Source: UBA6264 sp964531505 | Lineage (GTDB): Bacteria; Patescibacteriota; Patescibacteriia; UBA2591; UBA6264 | Assembly (NCBI GenBank): GCA_964531505.1 | Contig: CAZHDT010000024.1 | Location: 1-8,111, forward strand | DNA: 8,111 bases | Direction of reading: 5' to 3' | Shown: one piece after another, positions 1 to 6,587 of the stretch | Layout: every line of letters begins with the position of its first letter | Position numbering within the stretch: the first letter of the stretch is position 1 | Made by a program: the position numbers and the translations under genes | The notes under the pieces: model-generated | Databases searched by the model: none | Seen by the model: the letters and a program-made list of their open reading frames with translations, nothing else | What the model was told of the DNA's origin: nothing

Positions 1-2
1 GT

Positions 3-350
3 GGGGTGCAGGTGGCGGCGGGAGACGTAGACGGAGATGGAAAGGATGAAATTATTGCCGCGGTCGGTTCAGGAGCATCTTCTTATATTAGGGTTTTTGA
101 TTCAGAATTTCTTTTATTGAGATTACAGTTTTTGGCTTATAAGAAGGAATTTTATTATGGAGCTAAGGTTGCGGTTGCTGATTTCAATCACGACGGGAAA
201 GTTGAAATTATTACTTCTCCAATTAAAGAATTTGAACCAGAGATTAAGGTTTTTAGTTTTAATGGTGACGAAATTTCGAAATTTTATGCTTATTCTAGGA
301 ATTTTAAAGGAGGGGCACAAGTAGCCACTATGAGGTCGGAAGGGTATTAA
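3..350 (+). CDS. FG-GAP/VCBS-repeat protein, C-terminal fragment (5' end outside window)
   Basis: The frame is open from the window edge, so this is the end of a longer gene; a GTG at 6 lies inside the repeat and is not a believable start. Two FG-GAP-type repeats are visible. Each has a hydrophobic G-x-x-V-A strand followed by a Ca-binding-like acidic loop: DVDGDGKDE, then DFNHDGKVE about 50 residues later, both running into I-I. Such repeats form beta-propeller blades in secreted or surface-anchored adhesin-like proteins; the ligand cannot be read from this fragment. A third repeat begins (GGAQVAT) but ends at MRSEGY-stop without its acidic loop, so the last blade is incomplete. The Hsp20 gene follows 22 bp downstream. 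Family assignment is good; exact function is unknown. Confidence 0.8.
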   Translation, partial: GVQVAAGDVDGDGKDEIIAAVGSGASSYIRVFDSEFLLLRLQFLAYKKEFYYGAKVAVADFNHDGKVEIITSPIKEFEPEIKVFSFNGDEISKFYAYSRNFKGGAQVATMRSEGY

Positions 351-372
351 ATGTTTTAAAAAATTTAAAAAT

Positions 373-861
373 ATGGCTAAAAATTTTTGGGCAAAAATTT
401 CTGGGCTAGAAAAAGATGTTTTAGACAAAACAGGACAAGAAGTTAATATTTCTTACCGTCAAAAGAATCTTAAAGAAAAAGATAGGTTAAAATTAAGAGA
501 AGAATTAATTCAAGAAGAATGGTTATCTGATGCCAGCCAAGGGCAATTGGTAATTGACCTTTATGAAAAGGAGGATAATTTAATTATTGAATCTACGATT
601 GCCGGAGTTAATCCGGGAAACATTGACATTACCATAGAACCAGATTTAATTGTTATAAAAGGAAAAAGAGAAAAAGATAAAGACCATAATTTGCGAGAAT
701 ATTATTATCAAGAATGTTTTTGGGGAAATTTTTCTCGCACCCTGATTTTGCCCTACCCAGTTAAACCAGAGGACGTAAAAGCGAATTTTAAAAATGGACT
801 TCTAATTATTGTTTTACCAAAAGCAAAAGAAAAAAATACTCAAATAGAAATCGGGAAATAA
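373..861 (+). CDS. Hsp20/alpha-crystallin family small heat-shock protein
   Basis: This is a cytoplasmic, ATP-independent holdase chaperone that keeps unfolding proteins soluble until other chaperones refold them. The 162-residue product has a charged N-terminal arm (about 1-55) and an alpha-crystallin domain (about 58-150). The domain shows the typical IAGVNPGNIDI and IVIKGKRE strands, an aromatic YYYQECFWGNFSRTL segment, and the signature NGLLIIVLPK. A short tail ends in I-E-I (158-160), matching the IxI motif that docks into neighbouring subunits during oligomer assembly. Length is normal for the family. The start is ATG with no Shine-Dalgarno motif, in an A/T-only stretch. The gene lies 22 bp after the FG-GAP gene, and its TAA directly abuts the VanW-family ATG, so co-transcription and coupled translation are likely. 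No HrcA/CIRCE-type operator was seen. Confidence 0.93.
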   Translation: MAKNFWAKISGLEKDVLDKTGQEVNISYRQKNLKEKDRLKLREELIQEEWLSDASQGQLVIDLYEKEDNLIIESTIAGVNPGNIDITIEPDLIVIKGKREKDKDHNLREYYYQECFWGNFSRTLILPYPVKPEDVKANFKNGLLIIVLPKAKEKNTQIEIGK

Positions 862-2661
862 ATGTTTAAAAGAATTATTTTTTATTTTTTAATAGTTTTA
901 ATTTTTTTTGAAGGCTTTTTATTCGCTTTTAGAAAATTCTACGAGAAAGAAATTTACTCTCGAATTTATGTTGGAGAAAATATTGCAATCGGAGGTTTAA
1001 AAGTTGAGGAAGCAGAATTTTTAATTAGGCTTTTAATAAAGAAAATAGAAAAACAAGGATTTGTCTTTAAAGCAAAAACTGAATTGGGGGAAAAAGAAAT
1101 AATATTAAAAACAGAGTCAATTGCCTTAACAGATCCGGATTTAAGTCGGCAGTTAGTGTATTTTGACATCCAAAAAACAATCAATAATGCTTTTCAAATC
1201 GGGCGAGAGGAAAATTTATTTAAAAGAGGGAGGAGTTTAATTGAAAGTTTTTTTAAAAACAAGAAGATAAATTTAGTAGTAGAAATTGGGCAAGAGGAAT
1301 TTATTCAAATTTTGGAAAAAAATTTTGGAGAGATGGAGCTGCTACCTCAGGATGCGGGTTTTAAAATGGTTAAAGAAAAATTGCAATTAGTGGATGGAAA
1401 AAGTGGCTTTATTTTAGATTATCAGGCGGCTGGAGAAATTTTAAAAAAACAATTGCAAAATTTTGATAATAAAGAAATTGAGATTCCAGTGATTTTTAAA
1501 AATCCGGAAATAAAAAAAGAAGAATTAGAAAGGGTTTTTCCCAAGGTGGAACAAATTATTGCCGAATCCCCCTATCTAATAAATTTTATGGAAAAAAAAT
1601 GGGAAATATTTCCCAGCCAAATAATTTCTTGGTTTAATTTTGAAAAAGATGAATTCAATCAAATAAATCCGGCATTTAAGCAAAAATTAATTATAGAATT
1701 CTTAAAAGAAATATCAAAGGAAGTTGACGTGAATCCCATTAAACCAAAATTAAAAATGGGAATTGGACGGGTAATTGAATTTCAGGCCGGAGAAAATGGT
1801 TTAGTTCTTAATCGGGAAAAAACTGCGGATTTAATTGCTCAGTCAATTTTGAGAAACAAAAAAGAGATTCCATTAATAATTGATAAGATTGAACCGGAAT
1901 CTTTGCCCGAAGACATTAATAGTCTGGGTATTAAAGAATTAGTGGCCCGAGGAGTTTCAAATTTTGCCGGTAGTCCCAAAAATCGACGAGAGAATATTAA
2001 AGTGGGGATGGAAAAACTTCATGGATTACTTATTAAGCCAGACGAGGAATTTTCATTAATTGAGGCGATTGGTCCGGTTGATGAGAAGGCGGGCTTTTTA
2101 CCAGAATTGGTTATTAAGGGTGATCGCACGGTTCCTGAATATGGTGGTGGATTGTGCCAAATTGGGACCACAGTTTTTCGATTGGTTTTAAATGCCGGCT
2201 TGCCAATTACTGAAAGATCCCCTCATTCCTATCGGGTTTCATATTACGAACCAGCGGGAACAGATGCAACAATTTACCAACCCCATCCAGACTTAAGATT
2301 TATCAACGATACAGGAAACCATCTTCTACTACAAGGAGAAATAGAAGAAAATAATTTAATTTTTAAATTTTATGGAACATCTGATAGGAGAAAGGTGGAA
2401 ACGGGAATTCCGGAAATATATAATATTGTCTCTTCGGGATTGCCACGTTTTATTGAAACAACTGATTTATCTCCTGGAGAAAAGAGAAAAATTGAATCAG
2501 CTCATGCCGGCGCTGACGCCATTTTTAAAAATAAAATAACTTTTTCAAATGGAATAGTCAGAGAAGACATTTGGAAAAGTCATTATCGTCCCTGGTCCGA
2601 AGTCTGGTTGGTTGGAAAAGAGACATCTGAATTAGACTCCATAGAGCCCAAAACAGAATAA
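862..2661 (+). CDS. VanW-family protein with N-terminal membrane anchor and PG-binding-like domains
   Basis: The 599-residue protein is probably anchored in the cytoplasmic membrane and exposed to the cell wall. Residues about 4-23 form one hydrophobic helix after a K-R start, fitting an uncleaved signal anchor. Residues about 40-345 look like two tandem PG_binding_4-type regions (for example GFILDYQAAGEILKKQL and GLVLNREKTADLIAQSI). The VanW domain is at about 358-495, with ARGVSNFAGSPKNRREN, the Cys-containing YGGGLCQIGTTVF near 427-437, RSPHSYRVSYYEPAGTDATIY, and the closing FYGT. A G5-like beta segment follows (LSPGEKRKIESAHAGADAIF to WSEVWLVG). VanW was named from vancomycin-resistance clusters, but its biochemical role is not established and nothing here suggests resistance; such proteins are common in CPR bacteria, presumably in envelope work. 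The ATG follows the Hsp20 stop with no gap, suggesting translational coupling. Confidence 0.92.
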   Translation: MFKRIIFYFLIVLIFFEGFLFAFRKFYEKEIYSRIYVGENIAIGGLKVEEAEFLIRLLIKKIEKQGFVFKAKTELGEKEIILKTESIALTDPDLSRQLVYFDIQKTINNAFQIGREENLFKRGRSLIESFFKNKKINLVVEIGQEEFIQILEKNFGEMELLPQDAGFKMVKEKLQLVDGKSGFILDYQAAGEILKKQLQNFDNKEIEIPVIFKNPEIKKEELERVFPKVEQIIAESPYLINFMEKKWEIFPSQIISWFNFEKDEFNQINPAFKQKLIIEFLKEISKEVDVNPIKPKLKMGIGRVIEFQAGENGLVLNREKTADLIAQSILRNKKEIPLIIDKIEPESLPEDINSLGIKELVARGVSNFAGSPKNRRENIKVGMEKLHGLLIKPDEEFSLIEAIGPVDEKAGFLPELVIKGDRTVPEYGGGLCQIGTTVFRLVLNAGLPITERSPHSYRVSYYEPAGTDATIYQPHPDLRFINDTGNHLLLQGEIEENNLIFKFYGTSDRRKVETGIPEIYNIVSSGLPRFIETTDLSPGEKRKIESAHAGADAIFKNKITFSNGIVREDIWKSHYRPWSEVWLVGKETSELDSIEPKTE

Positions 2662-2679
2662 TAACAGCGTCGTATTATT

Positions 2680-2723
2680 AAATAATTGATTAGTGTTACG
2701 TTGATAATTTGAACAAATTATTT
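2680..2723. repeat. AT-only inverted repeat before infB
   Basis: AAATAATT (2680-2687) and AATTATTT (2716-2723) are perfect 8-bp complements around a 28-nt spacer, the right arm ending at the base before the infB ATG. A second small inverted pair, TAATAA (2659-2664) and TTATTA (2675-2680), overlaps the VanW stop. All pairs are A-T, neither structure has the GC stem and T-tract of a terminator, and chance is a serious alternative in sequence this AT-rich. I saw no convincing -35/-10 pair in this 62-bp gap. Confidence 0.3.
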
Positions 2724-4760
2724 ATGAATATTACAGAATTAGCTAGGAAATTAAAAGTTACTCCCAATGCGCTTAAGCAAGAATTGCCGAAGTTGGGTTT
2801 TCACATTGGTCAAAGAGCGATTCAAATTCCCGATAAACAAGCGGAAAAAGTAATTTCTCTATGGCAAGAAAAAACCAAAAAAGAAGAAATGTTGTTTAAA
2901 ATTAAAGAAAAGATGGCTCGAACAGAAGTTGAAGAAGAAAAAATAGAGACTAGTAATGAGATAATTCTCCCGCCTAAAATTCAGACTTATCGTTTGGCAG
3001 AAAAAATGGGTTTTTCAATTAGAAAAGTAATGAACGAATTGATAAAAAATGGAGTTTTGGCTAACGTTAATGAAAATTTAGATTATGAAGTGGCGGCGAT
3101 TATCGCAGAAAATCTTGGATTTAAGCCAAAACTGGGAGAAGAAGAAGAAAAAAAATCCTCTATTTCTTTAAAAGAAAAGTTGAAAGAAGTTTTGACTAAA
3201 GAAATATTTGATTTAAATTCGGAACAAAAAAAGGAATTATTAACCCGAGCGCCAGTAGTGGTGGTAATGGGACACGTTGATCATGGTAAGAGTTCGATTT
3301 TGGACGCAATTAGAGAAAGCCAAATTGTTTCCCATGAAAAAGGAGGTATTACTCAACATATTGGAGCTTATCAGGTTGAAAAAAACAACCATTTTATAAC
3401 TTTTATTGATACACCGGGACATGAAGCTTTTAAGGCGATGCGCGCCCGAGGTGGAGAAATTGCTGATTTGGCAATTTTAGTTGTGGCGGCTGATGACGGC
3501 ATTCAACCGCAGACCATGGAGTCAATTAAGGTTATTCAACAAGAAAATATACCATTTATTATCGCGATTAATAAAATAGATAAGCCGGGAGCGGATCCGG
3601 AACGAGTCAAAAAAGAATTGTCAGAGATTAATTTAACACCAGAGGAATGGGGGGGAAAAACCATTTGTGTTCAAGTTTCAGCTAAGACAAAAAAAGGAAT
3701 AGATGATCTTCTAGAAACGATCAATTTAATAGCAGATATGGAGAAAGGAAGTTTAATTACCAATCCAAAGGGAAGTTTAATCGGCGCGGTAATTGAGTCC
3801 CACCTTGACTTGGGCTATGGTCCAGTAGCCAGCGCGATTATTTATAATGGTGTTTTAAAACAAGGAGATAGGATAATCGCCGGTGATTCATATGGAAGGG
3901 TTAGATCGCTTAAGAGTCAATTAGGAATCGAAACAAAACAGGTTCCCGCTTCCTTACCAATTCAAATTTTTGGTTTGAAAGAATTGCCTCAAGCAGGAGA
4001 TTTAATAGAGGTGGTGGAGGATAGCCGAGAATTTAAAAAACGAGTTAAACAAATGAGTTTTTCTTCTTCTGAAGCATTCAATCAAAATTATACTTCTTTA
4101 GAAAAAGAGAATAATCTTAAAGAAAAAAATATTAATTTAATTATTAGGGCAGACGTAATTGGTTCTTTGGGGGCAATTGAAGAATCTTTGAGTCCTTTAA
4201 AAAATGATGAAGTCAAAATAAAAATTATTAAAAAGGGTTTAGGTGATTTGACTGAATCTGATGTTGATCTAGCTAAAACTACCAATGCTTGGTTGGTTGG
4301 TTTTGGCACGAAGATAAACAGTTCAGTTCAACAATTGGCTCACGATCTTGAATTAAAAATAAAGATTTATTATATCATTTATGATTTAGTGGAAGATTTA
4401 AGAATAGAAATTAACACAATGCTTTCTTTGGAAATATTTGAAGAAAAGATCGGGCGAATCGAAGTTTTGAAGATTTTTCAACAAAACGGAAAAGAAACTA
4501 TTTTGGGAGGAAAGGTGATTGAGGGCAAAGTAATAAAAAATGCAGTTGTTAGGGTTTGGAGTGACTTAAAAAAAGATAATCAAAAAGAAATGGAATTGAC
4601 GGGAGAGGGTAGAATCGGACAATTACAAATTGAAAAAAAAGATATTAATGAGGTTAGAGTTGGAACAGAGTGTGGGTTGAAATTTATTGGTAAAGCAAAA
4701 ATAGAAATAGGAGATAAATTAGATGTTTATCAAGAAATTAAAAAACAAAAAGAAGTTTAA
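2724..4760 (+). CDS. infB: Translation initiation factor IF-2
   Basis: IF-2 is the GTPase that places fMet-tRNA on the 30S subunit and drives joining of the 50S. The product is 678 residues from ATG 2724. A TTG at 2709 would add MNKLF, but MNITELARKLKV is the natural beginning of the N-terminal IF2_N helix bundle, so the ATG is chosen. Two IF2_N-type modules lie at about 1-50 and 90-140, joined by charged linkers. The G domain has G1 GHVDHGKSS (about 183), G2 GGITQHIGAYQV, G3 DTPGHEAF (about 229), G4 NKID (about 283) and G5 SAK (about 319). Beta-barrel domain 2, domain 3 (NLIIRADVIGSLGAIEESL, about 469) and the fMet-tRNA-binding C2 domain follow, ending GTECGLKFIGKAKIEIGDKLDVYQ. The P-loop has Ser where Thr is usual, a conservative change. 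It lies 62 bp after the VanW gene, without a Shine-Dalgarno motif. Confidence 0.98.
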   Translation: MNITELARKLKVTPNALKQELPKLGFHIGQRAIQIPDKQAEKVISLWQEKTKKEEMLFKIKEKMARTEVEEEKIETSNEIILPPKIQTYRLAEKMGFSIRKVMNELIKNGVLANVNENLDYEVAAIIAENLGFKPKLGEEEEKKSSISLKEKLKEVLTKEIFDLNSEQKKELLTRAPVVVVMGHVDHGKSSILDAIRESQIVSHEKGGITQHIGAYQVEKNNHFITFIDTPGHEAFKAMRARGGEIADLAILVVAADDGIQPQTMESIKVIQQENIPFIIAINKIDKPGADPERVKKELSEINLTPEEWGGKTICVQVSAKTKKGIDDLLETINLIADMEKGSLITNPKGSLIGAVIESHLDLGYGPVASAIIYNGVLKQGDRIIAGDSYGRVRSLKSQLGIETKQVPASLPIQIFGLKELPQAGDLIEVVEDSREFKKRVKQMSFSSSEAFNQNYTSLEKENNLKEKNINLIIRADVIGSLGAIEESLSPLKNDEVKIKIIKKGLGDLTESDVDLAKTTNAWLVGFGTKINSSVQQLAHDLELKIKIYYIIYDLVEDLRIEINTMLSLEIFEEKIGRIEVLKIFQQNGKETILGGKVIEGKVIKNAVVRVWSDLKKDNQKEMELTGEGRIGQLQIEKKDINEVRVGTECGLKFIGKAKIEIGDKLDVYQEIKKQKEV

Positions 4761-4805
4761 GAAAAAAAGCTTTATTTAATATTTATCTTATAATTGGGAG
4801 TAGTA

Positions 4806-4834
4806 TTGCCTAATTTAGAAAAATATGTTAACAT
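4806..4834 (+). promoter_or_regulatory. Probable sigma70-type extended -10 promoter for rpsP
   Basis: TTGCCT (4806-4811) is followed after exactly 17 bp by TAACAT (4829-4834), with TG at 4826-4827 making an extended -10 (TGnTAACAT). Each hexamer matches consensus at four of six positions. The expected transcription start, 6-8 nt past the -10, falls at about 4840-4842, on or next to the rpsP ATG at 4841. It lies in the 80-bp gap after infB, which contains no convincing terminator. Confidence 0.5.
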
Positions 4835-4840
4835 CATCTT

Positions 4841-5248
4841 ATGCTAAAAATAAAATTAAGTAGAAAAGGAAAAAAGAATCAACCATTTTTTAGGCTGATA
4901 ATTTTGGAACAAGCCAAAGATCCAATGGGTGATTTTTTAGAAGATTTAGGTTATTATAATCCTTTAACAAAAAAATCTTCTTTTAAGTCAGAAAGAATAA
5001 ATTATTGGATTTCTCAAGGCGCAAAGCCAACTGATTCGGTTAATAATCTTTTAATTAGTCAGGGTATTATTAAGGGCGAAAAAATTAATGTTTTTAAAAT
5101 AAGTCAAAAAAAGAAAAAAATTCAAAAGGAAAAGGCAACTGCCTTGGCGGCTAATCAAAAATTGGAAAAGAAAAAAGAGATAGAAGAGGAGCCTCGGGTA
5201 GCCAAAGAAAAGAAAGAAGCGGGAGAAGTAAAAAGTGAAATCAATTAA
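4841..5248 (+). CDS. rpsP: 30S ribosomal protein bS16 with charged C-terminal tail
   Basis: bS16 is a small-subunit protein that binds the 16S 5' and central domains and helps 30S assembly. The first ~80 of 135 residues are a classic S16 fold: MLKIKLSRKGKKNQPFFRL, then DPMGDFLEDLGYYNPL, then INYWISQGAKPTDSVNNLL. Residues about 86-135 form a Lys/Glu/Ala-rich, probably disordered tail beyond the core; such tails occur in several phyla and may contact rRNA. The ATG has no Shine-Dalgarno motif, and a promoter-like element ends 6 bp before it, so the mRNA may be leaderless. rpsP followed by khpA and trmD is a widely conserved gene order; rimM, normally between khpA and trmD, is missing here. Confidence 0.97.
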   Translation: MLKIKLSRKGKKNQPFFRLIILEQAKDPMGDFLEDLGYYNPLTKKSSFKSERINYWISQGAKPTDSVNNLLISQGIIKGEKINVFKISQKKKKIQKEKATALAANQKLEKKKEIEEEPRVAKEKKEAGEVKSEIN

Positions 5249-5272
5249 AATTTTTTAAAATTGTTTTTAAAC

Positions 5273-5300
5273 TTGACAAAAAAATATTTTTTGTTATTTT
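5273..5300 (+). promoter_or_regulatory. Consensus -35 promoter upstream of khpA
   Basis: A perfect TTGACA (5273-5278) lies 16 bp before TATTTT (5295-5300); TTTATA at 5298-5303 is an alternative -10 with a 19-bp spacer. The region just upstream (5249-5272) is nearly pure A/T, resembling an UP element. Transcription would begin near 5307, leaving about 98 nt of untranslated leader before khpA. The perfect -35 makes this the best promoter in the window; the exact -10 is uncertain. Confidence 0.6.
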
Positions 5301-5310
5301 ATAAACATCT

Positions 5311-5370
5311 AGACTATAGGCCAGTCTCGAATAAATCATAAATTTCTTTTAGGAAAGGTCGTGGGACTGG
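5311..5370 (+). promoter_or_regulatory. Foldable 5' leader of khpA with two competing stems
   Basis: CCAGTCTCG (5321-5329) can pair with TGGGACTGG (5362-5370) as a 9-bp stem including two G-U pairs, enclosing a small hairpin TTTC/GAAA (5343-5346 with 5353-5356). Alternatively AGACT (5311-5315) pairs with AGTCT (5323-5327). The two folds share bases 5323-5327, so they exclude each other, as in attenuator-like or protein-bound leaders. I do not recognise a known riboswitch or ribosomal-protein leader. There is no T-tract after either stem, so transcription termination is not the obvious outcome. Confidence 0.4.
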
Positions 5371-5404
5371 AAAGTTATAGATAATAAGATTTAGACAAAA
5401 GCAT

Positions 5405-5734
5405 ATGACAGAAAAACACCAAGATCAAGAATTTTTGGAAAATATTATTAAAGCTCTTGTTAGTAATCCCAAAGATGTGGTAGTCGATCGAAAGGTTGAC
5501 GAAATGGGCGTCCTTCTTTCCTTAAGAATTAGTTCTGAAGACATGGGTCAAGTGATTGGTCGTGAAGGTTCAACCGCTCGCGCCATTAGGACTCTTTTAC
5601 GTATCGTTGGTTTAAAAAATAACGCTCGGGTTAATCTTAAAATTGAAGAACCGATTGGAGGATCAAGATCTACTACTTCTTCTTCCCCCACACCACCTAG
5701 AGTAAATATTGACGATGAAGAGCTGAAATTATAG
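5405..5734 (+). CDS. khpA: KH-domain RNA-binding protein KhpA (YlqC-like)
   Basis: This small cytoplasmic protein carries one type II KH domain. In Firmicutes KhpA pairs with KhpB and binds many RNAs, with effects on cell-wall growth and division; whether that holds here is unknown. The 109-residue product begins with the family-typical FLENIIKALVSNPKDVVVDRKVDE. The GxxG loop is GREG (52-55) within VIGREGSTARAIRTLLR, the RNA-clamping element, and is intact. After about residue 85 comes a Ser/Thr/Pro-rich and then acidic tail (to EELKL) that extends past the usual ~75-80 residue core and is probably unstructured. It sits between rpsP and trmD as in many bacteria, but has its own strong-looking promoter and long leader, and a hairpin directly follows its stop. 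Confidence 0.9.
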   Translation: MTEKHQDQEFLENIIKALVSNPKDVVVDRKVDEMGVLLSLRISSEDMGQVIGREGSTARAIRTLLRIVGLKNNARVNLKIEEPIGGSRSTTSSSPTPPRVNIDDEELKL

Positions 5735-5823
5735 TTTTTTAAACCCGTTTTAGGGGTAGTGAAAATCGCTATCTTTTGGGATAGCGATTTTCACTTCAAA
5801 TTTTTTAAAACGGTTTTAAAAAA
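5735..5823. repeat. 89-nt nested palindrome between khpA and trmD
   Basis: The outer arms TTTTTTAAACCCGTTTTA (5735-5752) and TAAAACGGTTTTAAAAAA (5806-5823) pair at 17 of 18 positions; the single mismatch is 5744 against 5814. Inside is a perfect 16-bp hairpin (5758-5773 with 5780-5795, loop TTTTGG). The left internal loop is GGGGT, the right about 10 nt. The element starts at the base after the khpA stop and ends 19 bp before the trmD ATG. It may be just a terminator with symmetrical flanks, or a small palindromic mobile repeat; the window has no second copy to decide. Confidence 0.7.
5758..5795 (+). terminator. Probable Rho-independent terminator after khpA
   Basis: A perfect 16-bp stem, left arm AGTGAAAATCGCTATC, closes on a 6-nt loop TTTTGG. 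The core TCGCTATC/GATAGCGA is preceded by AAAA and followed by TTTTCACTT, with a further T6 run at 5801-5806, the layout of an intrinsic terminator. It would stop transcripts from the khpA promoter before trmD, unless read-through supplies trmD. Confidence 0.65.
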
Positions 5824-5842
5824 TAATAAATTAAAATGTAAT

Positions 5843-6520
5843 ATGCGATTTGATATTCTGACAATTTTCCCAGAAGCTTTTGAATCGTATTTTAAAACCT
5901 CAATCATTAAAAGAGCCCAGGATAAAAAGATTATTAAAATAAAAATTTATAATTTGAGAAAATGGGCTAAAGATAAACATCAGACGATTGATGATAAGCC
6001 GTATGGCGGCGGGCCGGGAATGATATTTAAAATAGAACCGCTTTATAAAGCGATTCAATTTTTAAAAAAGAAAAAAATCTTTAAGCAAAAAATTATTCTT
6101 TTAACTCCAGATGGAAAACAATTTAACCAAAGGATAGCAGAAAGTTTTTCCAAGCAAGATAAAATAATTTTAATCTGTGGCCATTATGAAGGATTTGATT
6201 GTCGGATAGAAAAATTTATTGATGAAAAGATTTCCATTGGGCCATATATTCTTACCGGTGGGGAATTGCCCGCCATGTCCATTGTTGATGCCACAACTAG
6301 ATTAATCAAAGGAGTAATTAATAAAGAATCATTAAAAGAAGAAAGTTTCGGTTTAGCAAAAGATTTTGAATATCCGCAATATACTAGGCCAGAAGTCTTT
6401 ACATTTAAAGAGAAATCTGATAGAATAAAAAAACTTAAAGTTCCAAAGGTATTGCTTTCAGGAAATCACGCTCAGATAAAAGAATGGAAGCAAAAGAATT
6501 TTAAGAAAAAAGATCTTTAA
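5843..6520 (+). CDS. trmD: tRNA (guanine37-N1)-methyltransferase TrmD
   Basis: TrmD transfers a methyl group from S-adenosylmethionine to N1 of G37 next to the anticodon, preventing +1 frameshifts; it acts as a cytoplasmic SPOUT-fold homodimer. From ATG 5843 the protein is 225 residues, beginning MRFDILTIFPEAF, the family's standard start. An in-frame GTG at 5759 would add 28 residues encoded by a palindrome and is rejected. Motifs include DDKPYGGGPGM (50-60), ILICGHYEGFDCRI (109-122) and SIGPYILTGGELPAM (131-145), the latter two forming the knotted SAM site. R153 matches E. coli R154, and PQYTRPEVF (178-186) and LLSGNHAQIKEW are typical. At the place of the catalytic Asp169 (E. coli TEDSF) the sequence has Glu167 (KEESF). 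rimM and rplS, usual neighbours, are absent; the 16S region follows. Confidence 0.97.
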   Translation: MRFDILTIFPEAFESYFKTSIIKRAQDKKIIKIKIYNLRKWAKDKHQTIDDKPYGGGPGMIFKIEPLYKAIQFLKKKKIFKQKIILLTPDGKQFNQRIAESFSKQDKIILICGHYEGFDCRIEKFIDEKISIGPYILTGGELPAMSIVDATTRLIKGVINKESLKEESFGLAKDFEYPQYTRPEVFTFKEKSDRIKKLKVPKVLLSGNHAQIKEWKQKNFKKKDL

Positions 6521-6587
6521 AAAGAGCCTTTCAAAGATAGAGAATTTATAAGTTAGTCTATTTCTTTTATTTATTATTCAAATTTCT

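Noticed and set aside
862..2661. VanW protein as a vancomycin-resistance gene
   Set aside because: No vanHAX or vanRS-like genes are nearby, and VanW-domain proteins are widespread in bacteria unrelated to glycopeptide resistance.
2709..2723. A TTG start of infB adding MNKLF
   Set aside because: The ATG at 2724 gives the standard MNITELA start; neither site has a Shine-Dalgarno motif.
123..4309. Several short minus-strand open frames opposite the FG-GAP, Hsp20, VanW and infB genes
   Set aside because: They are antisense shadows of well-supported genes, with low-complexity products and no domain signal.
4761..4805. Possible terminator after infB around AAAGCTTT
   Set aside because: The word is a loopless palindrome with no adjacent GC stem, so it does not fit an intrinsic terminator.
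5351..5370. AGGAAAGGTCGTGGG resembling the GAGGAAAGTCC element of RNase P RNA
   Set aside because: The match is partial and the available ~100 nt cannot hold an RNase P RNA; no other conserved regions are present.
5759..5842. An upstream GTG start of trmD adding 28 residues
   Set aside because: These codons encode the two arms of the nested palindrome, and TrmD homologues begin at MRFDILT(I/L)FPE, which matches ATG 5843.
6513..6538. Possible terminator after trmD (ATCTTT/AAAGAT with an inner AAAG/CTTT stem)
   Set aside because: The stems are short and AT-rich, with no T-tract after them.
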